Source: an uncultured Prevotellaceae bacterium (GTDB lineage Bacteria > Bacteroidota > Bacteroidia > Bacteroidales > Bacteroidaceae). From it: DNA of 26,930 nucleotides. The stretch is from NCBI GenBank assembly GCA_946406585.1, contig CAMJLI010000010.1, positions 1-26,930 of the forward strand, read 5' to 3'. Below are positions 15,908 through 22,374 of the stretch, piece after piece (position 1 is the stretch's first letter; each line of letters begins with the position of its first letter). The position numbers were made by a program, and so were the translations under genes. The notes under the pieces were generated by a model, which ran no database searches, was not told the origin of the DNA, and saw only the letters and a list, made by a program, of their open reading frames with translations.

Positions 15908-15950
15908 TATATAAAATGTATTGATAAAGGTATTAATATTTACGCGAAAG

Positions 15951-15982
15951 CAAAGATAAGAAAAAAACGTTGGCCAATCAAA
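15951..15982 (-). promoter_or_regulatory. Promoter of the peroxidase-trxB operon
   Basis: TTTG (15982-15979), a 20-nt spacer and TATCTTTG (15958-15951) on the minus strand match both Bacteroidetes boxes, about 45-75 nt before the peroxidase ATG. No OxyR-like operator was recognised. Confidence 0.68.
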
Positions 15983-16084
15983 AAACAAGGTCTTTTTTTG
16001 TCTTTTTTTTCATAAAATTCGTAATAATGCACACCAATAACTTGAAAAATCAAGCAAAAGCATTACGTTTTGCAAAAAAAAAGC

Positions 16085-16092
16085 TATCTTTG
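16085..16092 (+). promoter_or_regulatory. Probable -7 box of the BspA-like gene
   Basis: TATCTTTG fits TAnnTTTG. No TTG lies 19-21 nt upstream; a TTTTG ends 12 nt upstream. The implied leader is about 125 nt. Confidence 0.5.
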
Positions 16093-16224
16093 CTGCACCG
16101 ATTGAAAGAAAACCTTGACCTTGAGATAAGATAATATATTTTACGTTCTCCTCTATTAATGCGTCCTTGCTACAAGGCAGCAAAAGAATACTGTTAAGAC
16201 AAACAAACTAAAGAAGTTGACACG

Positions 16225-19200
16225 ATGAAATTCAAGTTTTTGTTCCTTATTTGTTCACTATTGATGTCCATGACATCTTTTGCTGAAAATGGCGACATCT
16301 TTACAAGCCAGACAGAAGAAGGCGTTGAAATGACATTCAAAGTATTGAATGAAGAAGACCATAGCTGCCAAGTAGGTGCAGGCACCACAGAATCAGCCAT
16401 CGCCAATGACTACACAGGCCGTTTGACAATTCCTTCTTCAGCCGAAGGATACACTGTTGTTTCAATAAGCAACTTTGCCTTTCTGGATTGTAATGGCATA
16501 AGCGAATTGGTGCTTCCGGAAAGCATCACCATATTGGCCAATTACGCTTTTTTGGGTGTTGGTTCAGAATCCTCACCATGCTTGATAACAGTTCCAGATG
16601 GCTATGACTTTGGGGTTGACATTTCTGGTAGTTTCTTCCGTTGGAAAGGTGGCATTTTCCATGTGATTCACAAGCCCTATGCTTGGTTGTCTGCAGAAGG
16701 CAAGACATTGACTTTCCTCTGCGATGGCAAGGAGTCGTCTCGCGAAGGCAGCATATTCAAACTGAATGAAGACAACGACCGCCCGGAATGGTATTCCATG
16801 CTTTCATCCATAACGGAAGTGGTTTTCGACCCATCATTTGCCGAAGTTTTGCCATTGACGACAAAGAGCTGGTTTGAAGATATGAGCCAACTGCAATCAA
16901 TAACTGGCTTATCCTATCTCAACACCTCAAAAGTGAGAAAGATGAACAGCATGTTCAAGGGTTGTTACAACTTGAGAGAGCTGGACCTAAGCAATTTCGA
17001 CACTTCAAGCACCACCCTCATGAGCAACATGTTCAGCAATTGCAGCAGCCTGACCATGCTGGACTTGAGTGGTTTCAACTTTTCAAAAGTCACCAGCCTG
17101 ACCCGAATGTTTTCCGATTGTGAGAATCTTTCAGAATTGACTTTTGGCAATACATTGACGACCGACAGCTTGGAGAAAGCCAACTACATGTTTTCCAACT
17201 GCAAGAATCTTCATGTATTGGACTTGTCAGACATGGTTATCAACGAAGGCACATCAACAATAGAAATGCTCAGTGGCTGCTCTTCACTCGACACCCTTTC
17301 CATCAGCCCCTCCATGAGCAACCTCAATTCTGATGCTTGCATCGGAGTAGGTTCATCAGAAAAGCCGTGTCTTCTTTACGCTCCCGAAGGACTAGAGGTG
17401 GCGTATCTCGACGAAGACATGTTCTTATGGAAATCTGGCATTTTCCATTACCCCAAAGCCAAGGCTTACGTGGTGGAAACAGACAGCACGTTGACATTCC
17501 TTTACGACAACGGCTATGACAACTTGTTGTCGGACAGCACCTTGACCGTACACATGCTAAATGAAGACCTTTCGGAACGTACATGGTCATTCCTGTGCAA
17601 CGAGTCAGATTCTACAAAGACGTACAAGGTGGTTTTCACCCCATCTTTCTCACAATTTCATCCCAACACCACATCGTCATGGTTTGCTCTCGATGTAGAC
17701 ACGAAAACATGCAAGTCTGGAATAAAGCTGGAATTTGAAGGCATGGAAAACCTGAACACAAGCGAAGTCACCGACATGAGCCGGATGTTTTATGGATGCA
17801 TGGGAGCTACTGGTCTTGATTTCAGTTATTTCGACACCTCCAATGTCACAGACATGTCATACATGTTTGCCTATTGCACAACTGAAACCCATTTTATTTT
17901 GAGCAATTTCGACACTTCAAACGTAACAGACCTGTCAGGGATGTTCTATTGTTGCATTGGACTGAAAGCTTTGGATCTCAGCAACTTCAACACATCAGAA
18001 GTGGTCGACATGTCGGAGATGTTCTATGGTTGCACCAACTTGTCAGGAGTAGACTTGACTGGGTTCAACACGTCCAAAGTGACCAACATGTCAAATCTTT
18101 TCGCCCATTGCCATTCCTTGCAGTCTTTGAACATCATCCATTTCGTCACCTCCGAAGTGATGAACATGAGCAATATGTTTGCATATTGCGAAAATCTTTC
18201 TGAGATTGACGTGACAGCATTTGACACACACAATGTAACCAACATGGATGCCATGTTTCTGAAATGCAAAAAGCTGTCAGAGATAAACATTACCAACTTC
18301 GACTTATCGAGCGTGACCACCATGAACGGGATGTTCGCCAAGTGCCAGTCGATAACAAGCCTCGAACTCTCCATGCTCGACTTCTCTACTGTTACAACTT
18401 ATGATTGTCCTGACATAGACCAGAACATGCACTGGGAGGATACCGAAGAGGATTGCTACTTGGGCTTCTTGAGCAATTGCAGCTCATTGACAAGCATAAG
18501 CATCCCCATCACCATGAATGGCCTGACCGACGTTTCATGCATAGGCGTGGGTACGGAAAGTGCACCTTGTTTGATATATGCCCCAGACGAATTCGACTTC
18601 CTTGTCGACACCAACGGGCACTCTTTCTTTTGGAAAGGAGGCTATTTCACCATCGACCATACCCCCGACCCCAACGCTGTGACCATGTCTGTAGAGACAG
18701 ACCTTCTCATGTCAGGCGACCGCAGCAACATGAACATCAACCTTTTCAATGGCGACGAGGTGTTCAATGGGTTCCAATTTGAAATACATCTCCCCGACGG
18801 CATCAGTTTGGCAAAGAAAGGCGACAACTATGCATACGAACTGTCTGACCGTTTCAGCGAGAAAGGCATGAATGTGACGATAAGAGACTACGGCAACGGC
18901 AACTACAGACTGATAGCATTCTCCTTATCCAACATAACCATACAGGGAAACGAAGGCTGCATCATCACATTAAAGCTGAAGGCAGACCGTGAACTGTTGT
19001 CAGGCGAATACCTGGGGAGCCTCAGCAATATAGTGTTGAGCCACATAGATGGCTATAGCACTGATGTGGGCACTGTGGAATTCGTCATTCCTGTTTCGTC
19101 ATACGCCCTTGGGGATGTCAACCACGACGGCTATGTGAATGTCACCGACATCATGCTTGTAGTGAACAGGATTCTCGACAATCATTCTCTCAACTACCAT

Positions 19201-19797
19201 GAAGAGAATGCCGACATGAACCACGACGGGCGCATCGACGTAACCGACGTGATGCAAATAGTGAACCTTATCCTTATCAACGACGGTGCCTGGTCCATAC
19301 ATCAGGCATATTCCGACCCTAATGGAAGCATCACCATGACAGCAACACAAGATGGCTATGACCTCTTGCTGGACTCTTCGGAAAGTTATACAGCATGCCA
19401 GATGAAAGTGCAGATGGAGAACGGTGCCACTCTGTCAGGCGCTACGGTGAATGGCATCTCAAACAACAATCATGTGCATATCCATTCGTTGGGAAGCGGA
19501 CTCTACAACATTGTGGCATATTCTCCAGAGAATCATCCCATTGGCACCACAATGGCTCCATTGCACTTGAATGTAGCAGGAAACAAAAACGGCATATTAT
19601 CCATTTCCGACATCATTTTGACAAACAATCAATTCGATACTTTCGTAATGCCAGACATTCATGGTGTGGCTACTTGCATAGTGGATGCATCAGCAAGCCA
19701 ACAAGCCGGCAATGCATACACCCTGCAAGGAACAAAAGCTCCTGCCAATGCAAAGGGAATAATAATACGTGACGGGCGCAAAACCGTTTCAAGATAA
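16225..19797 (+). CDS. BspA-like mosaic surface protein: LRR_5, DUF285 repeats, cohesin-like and dockerin modules
   Basis: Secreted protein of 1190 residues with a Sec signal (1-20, TSFA). Order of parts: a short LRR_5/BspA-type region (about 60-110); two DUF285 repeat blocks (about 195-365 and 465-765), each opening with VVFxPSF and built of units with the pattern NTSxVTxMSxMFxxCxxLxxLDLS; a cohesin-like beta-sandwich (about 817-955); a two-F-hand dockerin (963-1018) with DVNHDGYVNVTDI and DMNHDGRIDVTDV; a second cohesin-like domain (about 1030-1150); and a short tail ending KGIIIRDGRKTVSR. In the second block the marker phenylalanine recurs exactly every 26 residues (F536 to F692). A cassette GVG...PCL...FxWKxGxF occurs three times. 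BspA proteins of Tannerella and relatives bind host proteins and other bacteria; adhesion is inferred here. Confidence 0.9.
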   Translation: MKFKFLFLICSLLMSMTSFAENGDIFTSQTEEGVEMTFKVLNEEDHSCQVGAGTTESAIANDYTGRLTIPSSAEGYTVVSISNFAFLDCNGISELVLPESITILANYAFLGVGSESSPCLITVPDGYDFGVDISGSFFRWKGGIFHVIHKPYAWLSAEGKTLTFLCDGKESSREGSIFKLNEDNDRPEWYSMLSSITEVVFDPSFAEVLPLTTKSWFEDMSQLQSITGLSYLNTSKVRKMNSMFKGCYNLRELDLSNFDTSSTTLMSNMFSNCSSLTMLDLSGFNFSKVTSLTRMFSDCENLSELTFGNTLTTDSLEKANYMFSNCKNLHVLDLSDMVINEGTSTIEMLSGCSSLDTLSISPSMSNLNSDACIGVGSSEKPCLLYAPEGLEVAYLDEDMFLWKSGIFHYPKAKAYVVETDSTLTFLYDNGYDNLLSDSTLTVHMLNEDLSERTWSFLCNESDSTKTYKVVFTPSFSQFHPNTTSSWFALDVDTKTCKSGIKLEFEGMENLNTSEVTDMSRMFYGCMGATGLDFSYFDTSNVTDMSYMFAYCTTETHFILSNFDTSNVTDLSGMFYCCIGLKALDLSNFNTSEVVDMSEMFYGCTNLSGVDLTGFNTSKVTNMSNLFAHCHSLQSLNIIHFVTSEVMNMSNMFAYCENLSEIDVTAFDTHNVTNMDAMFLKCKKLSEINITNFDLSSVTTMNGMFAKCQSITSLELSMLDFSTVTTYDCPDIDQNMHWEDTEEDCYLGFLSNCSSLTSISIPITMNGLTDVSCIGVGTESAPCLIYAPDEFDFLVDTNGHSFFWKGGYFTIDHTPDPNAVTMSVETDLLMSGDRSNMNINLFNGDEVFNGFQFEIHLPDGISLAKKGDNYAYELSDRFSEKGMNVTIRDYGNGNYRLIAFSLSNITIQGNEGCIITLKLKADRELLSGEYLGSLSNIVLSHIDGYSTDVGTVEFVIPVSSYALGDVNHDGYVNVTDIMLVVNRILDNHSLNYHEENADMNHDGRIDVTDVMQIVNLILINDGAWSIHQAYSDPNGSITMTATQDGYDLLLDSSESYTACQMKVQMENGATLSGATVNGISNNNHVHIHSLGSGLYNIVAYSPENHPIGTTMAPLHLNVAGNKNGILSISDIILTNNQFDTFVMPDIHGVATCIVDASASQQAGNAYTLQGTKAPANAKGIIIRDGRKTVSR
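16555..18648 (+). repeat. Three copies of a non-LRR cassette in the BspA-like protein
   Basis: Residues 111-145, 374-408 and 774-808 (nt 16555-16659, 17344-17448, 18544-18648) share GVG[ST]xxxPCLxxxP[DE] and then FxWKxGxF at nearly the same spacing. They sit at the C-terminal end of each LRR block, like a capping unit. Confidence 0.8.
17752..18402 (+). repeat. DUF285 tandem repeat tract with exact 26-codon period
   Basis: Codons 510-726 of the BspA-like gene. The marker phenylalanine falls at residues 536, 562, 588, 614, 640, 666 and 692, a constant 78-nt step. Units carry NTSxVTDMSxMFxxC. DNA identity between units is moderate, so this is an old, diverged array rather than a fresh duplication. 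Confidence 0.85.
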
Positions 19798-19866
19798 AAA
19801 GGAATGGACAAGGGGGAAACCCCATCCATAATAGGAAAATCCCTCTGCCGAAATATGACAATTACC

Positions 19867-19897
19867 TTGCACGTGCTCACCAAAAGGGCTATCTTTG
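19867..19897 (+). promoter_or_regulatory. Promoter of the two-lipoprotein operon
   Basis: TTG (19867-19869), a 20-nt spacer and TATCTTTG (19890-19897) match the Bacteroidetes boxes, about 35 nt before the first lipoprotein ATG. It shows that these genes are transcribed independently of the BspA-like gene. Confidence 0.68.
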
Positions 19898-19931
19898 CAA
19901 CAAATTAAATAACCAATTAAATTCTACGGAC

Positions 19932-20537
19932 ATGAGAACTATTACCACAATGATGAAAAAAGCAGCGTTCATGATGGCCACTGTGTTTGTGGCATTCAGC
20001 ATGGCAAGTTGCGAAGATGACGACAGATATATCGCAAGAACACTTGAGGGCACCTGGCAAGGCGACATGTATGTTTCCATGAACTGGTATGGGGAATACC
20101 GCTACGCATCTTCTTCTGAGGTGTGCTTCCTTCGCGACCCATATAGATACTCTTCTGGCGACGGCTACTGGGTGGACTACTACAATGACTACTATTGGGG
20201 CGGCAACAACTATGTGGCAAGCCATATCAAATGGGAAGTTGCTTATGGTGTCATAAAGATCTATTTCATCGAAGATGATGAATACGTACGCATATACGAC
20301 TATTCTCTCAACGACAATTACTTCTCTGGATACATCGAGCTATACAATGGTGAAAGACAGGGATTCAAACTGTATCATGTGACATCACCGAACTGGAATT
20401 CCTACAGAAATTGGGGATATGGTAGTTATTACGATGACTATTACTACTATTCCAACACCAATTCACTTGGAATGCAGAAGAGCAAGAGCATGCAACCCGA
20501 GACTCCAAAACGCGAGTTCCGCTTGCGCGACAAATAA
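19932..20537 (+). CDS. Tyrosine-rich small surface lipoprotein
   Basis: Unrecognised lipoprotein of 201 residues. The signal peptide ends at SMASC (C27) and the next residues EDDD form a strong surface-export signal. Starts at M1, M7 or M8 all work; the first was kept. The mature part opens with LEGTWQGDMYVSMNWYGEY, a pattern seen in small lipocalin-like barrels, and is very rich in Tyr, Trp and Asp. It ends in a YYDDYYYYSN stretch and a basic tail. The next gene, 15 nt downstream, encodes a shorter relative with the same plan (G-x-W-x-G-x-M start, NDxxFSG near the end), so the two are probably a duplicated pair made from one transcript. Function unknown; ligand binding at the surface is inference. 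Confidence 0.72.
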   Translation: MRTITTMMKKAAFMMATVFVAFSMASCEDDDRYIARTLEGTWQGDMYVSMNWYGEYRYASSSEVCFLRDPYRYSSGDGYWVDYYNDYYWGGNNYVASHIKWEVAYGVIKIYFIEDDEYVRIYDYSLNDNYFSGYIELYNGERQGFKLYHVTSPNWNSYRNWGYGSYYDDYYYYSNTNSLGMQKSKSMQPETPKREFRLRDK

Positions 20538-20552
20538 ACCAAAGCTTCACTC

Positions 20553-21089
20553 ATGCATTTCAATCCCAGACATCTGGTCATGATACTCCTCGCGTTGACA
20601 GCCATCAGCTGTGAACACGAGGAGATTTCTTATCCATCACCAAAGCAACAGCCAGAAGAGACAAAAGACACCACAACCGTCATTTCTCCAGACCCATACG
20701 AAGGTTCCAGCCATCCCACTAATGAAAATATCATAAGAATAGCCAAGACTCTTTGCGGTGAATGGCATGGAGAAATGGAAATACGCTTTTTTGACGAATA
20801 TGGGGTATTGAACCAAAGCGAATGCTCCGCCCAATTCACATTCAGCCAAGACAAGGAAGGCACGGCAAATGGCATAGGCAAAGAAACGGACTTCATAAAT
20901 GGCAAGACCGTGTTCAACATGTCGTTCAATTGGTATGTGGGAGACGATGAAGTCATACACCTTCGCTACGTGGACAAGACGCAAAGGCATACCACATCAT
21001 ACCATCTTGACAATGACACTTTTTCAGGACAGATGAAGACCAATGACGGTTGGGAAGAATGCCACTTCAGCCTATCACGAAAGAAATGA
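20553..21089 (+). CDS. Small surface lipoprotein, relative of the preceding gene
   Basis: Unrecognised lipoprotein of 178 residues. The lipobox is TAISC (C20), followed by EHEE, an acidic surface-export signal, and then a proline/threonine-rich spacer (about 28-58). The folded part begins LCGEWHGEMEIRFFDEYG and later has the segment DNDTFSGQMKTNDGW. These positions line up with EGTWQGDMYV and NDNYFSGYIELYNG of the gene before it, so they look like paralogues. A later start (M10) would leave too short a signal peptide. No Shine-Dalgarno site is seen; with a 15-nt gap, translational coupling is likely. The gene ends 17 nt before a terminator hairpin. Function unknown. Confidence 0.72.
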   Translation: MHFNPRHLVMILLALTAISCEHEEISYPSPKQQPEETKDTTTVISPDPYEGSSHPTNENIIRIAKTLCGEWHGEMEIRFFDEYGVLNQSECSAQFTFSQDKEGTANGIGKETDFINGKTVFNMSFNWYVGDDEVIHLRYVDKTQRHTTSYHLDNDTFSGQMKTNDGWEECHFSLSRKK

Positions 21090-21105
21090 CCGACAATAAC
21101 AACAT

Positions 21106-21146
21106 GAGGGTGTGCCTACTATTAGACACACCCTCGATAATTTTTT
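21106..21146 (+). terminator. Rho-independent terminator after the lipoprotein pair
   Basis: GAGGGTGTG (21106-21114) pairs perfectly with CACACCCTC (21127-21135) across a 12-nt loop. ATAA and six T follow (21141-21146). It lies between converging genes and may also stop minus-strand transcripts, though that side is less T-rich. Confidence 0.85.
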
Positions 21147-21185
21147 GGTACGTTCTATCCAATCTGATCTAACAGGATTTACAAA

Positions 21186-21980
21186 TTAATGGTTCAGAAT
21201 GTAATTGACAATCATCATGACGTCACCCACTGAAACATCACCATCTCCATTGAGGTCAAATTTGGCAACAGCTGGGTCGACGTCCTCTTTCTTCTCTGTG
21301 AACACATAGCCACCAAAGCTCAATTTTGAACCATTGCAGAATACATAATATGTCTCGCCAGCCTCAACATCAAACTCAAGAGTACCAGTCAATTTTTCAG
21401 CCACCTTGTTAATGACTTCACCAGTAGCTTGATCCGTTGCAAACTCACGAGCAACAGGAGAGTCGCCATCACCCTTCAATGTCAAATCACTTAAAGGCAG
21501 GCACTCACCCGTAGAAGCCTTCACCACAAAGAGAGCTTTGTCTGCATTGAGGATAATGAAGGCATTAATATGTCCATCCTTTTGTGGTGTAATCATGTAG
21601 TAGGTACCAGATTGTGGCAAGTTTCCATTAGCTGGGTCGAAAGAAGCACCTGCGCTCTTGTCTTCTGCATTAAGCAAACTGTCTTTAGGGTTGTTGGCAC
21701 CGACAGCATAAACGACGCGGGTTTTGGGTTCCAACTCTCCTGAGCTGTTTTCCACCATCACGGTTTGTCCGAAGAGTTCAGCGCAATAAGCCTTGCAACC
21801 AGAGAGTTTCATGTCATAATTCTTAGTTGCTCTGTCGTTACCGAGCACGAGGGTTGTGTTCTCAGATGTCAGCGTGGCACCATTACCATATGCAACACCA
21901 TCCTCAAATAATACTTTTTCTTGTGCACTTGCAGTCATGGCCACGAGGGCAACTGCCATTAAAGTAAAGATTTTCTTCAT
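21186..21980 (-). CDS. Secreted protein with one C-terminal dockerin-type F-hand
   Basis: Exported protein of 264 residues with a signal peptide (1-20, MTASAQ). The main part (21-230) is strand-rich and unrecognised; it contains C62, C66, C160 and C215. The C-terminus (242-262) is a single calcium-binding F-hand of dockerin type I, DLNGDGDVSVGDVMMIVNYIL, close to the two F-hands of the BspA-like protein 1.4 kb away. Normal dockerins need two such halves, and no stop or frameshift remnant of a second half is seen before the TAA. The frame is open 21 codons upstream, but only ATG 21980 gives a clean signal peptide. A promoter lies about 240 nt upstream, so the leader is long. Function unknown. 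Confidence 0.78.
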   Translation of the reverse strand: MKKIFTLMAVALVAMTASAQEKVLFEDGVAYGNGATLTSENTTLVLGNDRATKNYDMKLSGCKAYCAELFGQTVMVENSSGELEPKTRVVYAVGANNPKDSLLNAEDKSAGASFDPANGNLPQSGTYYMITPQKDGHINAFIILNADKALFVVKASTGECLPLSDLTLKGDGDSPVAREFATDQATGEVINKVAEKLTGTLEFDVEAGETYYVFCNGSKLSFGGYVFTEKKEDVDPAVAKFDLNGDGDVSVGDVMMIVNYILNH

Positions 21981-22051
21981 GATTGATAAATATTTAGGTG
22001 TATTAAAAATTCTTTTGGGAAGGATGCGACAAAGAACTTTCATCCTTTATC

Positions 22052-22079
22052 ATCTGCAAATCAACATTATCTGCAAATC
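22052..22079. repeat. Direct repeat, 17-bp period, in a long leader
   Basis: ATCTGCAAATC occurs at 22052-22062 and again at 22069-22079, separated by AACATT. It lies in the leader of the F-hand protein gene, about 75-100 nt before its start codon. Confidence 0.7.
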
Positions 22080-22227
22080 CAACAACAAGTTGTCCACGAA
22101 GATATGTCCCAAGTTCGTTTACACTCGCTATTGATAACGTTCGCCCCCAAAGCCTTGGAAGTTGTTAAAGTACACTTTTAGTAGATTGATTTCTTCGCTC
22201 AAAAAGAGCCTATTTCCATTATTTTTG

Positions 22228-22258
22228 CAAAGATAACGTATTTTTCGTATATGCCAAA
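22228..22258 (-). promoter_or_regulatory. Promoter of the F-hand protein gene
   Basis: TTTG (22258-22255), a 19-nt spacer and TATCTTTG (22235-22228) on the minus strand match both Bacteroidetes boxes. The distance to ATG 21980 predicts a leader of roughly 240 nt. Confidence 0.68.
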
Positions 22259-22350
22259 AACATTTCATATTTTTTTCAAAAAAGTTTTCAACTATAGTTT
22301 TCCACCCACAAAAAACAGCCACTTACATCCATGAATACGAATTATTTGTC

Positions 22351-22358
22351 TATATTTG
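22351..22358 (+). promoter_or_regulatory. Probable -7 box of the prolyl oligopeptidase gene
   Basis: TATATTTG fits TAnnTTTG but stands only 17 nt before the ATG and lacks a TTG at 19-21 nt upstream. If used, the transcript would have a very short leader. Confidence 0.4.
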
Positions 22359-22374
22359 CATAAAAAAAACAGAA

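Larger units (their letters stand above)
15908..16224. other. Divergent intergenic region between the redox operon and the BspA-like gene
   Basis: AT-rich gap of 317 nt. It holds a two-box minus-strand promoter for the peroxidase/trxB pair (15951-15982) and a plus-strand -7 box (16085-16092) for the BspA-like gene, which leaves a leader of about 125 nt. A short CCTTG-CTA-CAAGG hairpin (near 16164-16176) lies in that leader. I see no RNA gene or open frame worth calling. Confidence 0.55.
21981..22374. other. Divergent intergenic region with a long leader
   Basis: Gap of 394 nt. It holds the minus-strand promoter (22228-22258) and an approximately 240-nt leader of the F-hand protein gene, an 11-nt direct repeat (22052-22079) inside that leader, and a plus-strand -7 box for the prolyl oligopeptidase at 22351. 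No known riboswitch was recognised and I call no gene. Confidence 0.55.

Noticed and set aside
19804..19829. Hairpin GGGG-GAAA-CCCC with outer ATGG/CCAT after the BspA-like gene
   Set aside because: The core stem is only 4 bp, the outer pairing is asymmetric, and no T run follows; too weak to call a terminator.
16225..22043. A true cellulosome
   Set aside because: No cellulase, scaffoldin with several cohesins, or carbohydrate-binding module is present; dockerin-like modules in Bacteroidales often serve other purposes.
22128..22322. 64-codon minus-strand frame upstream of the F-hand protein
   Set aside because: It begins upstream of the predicted promoter and has no family resemblance.
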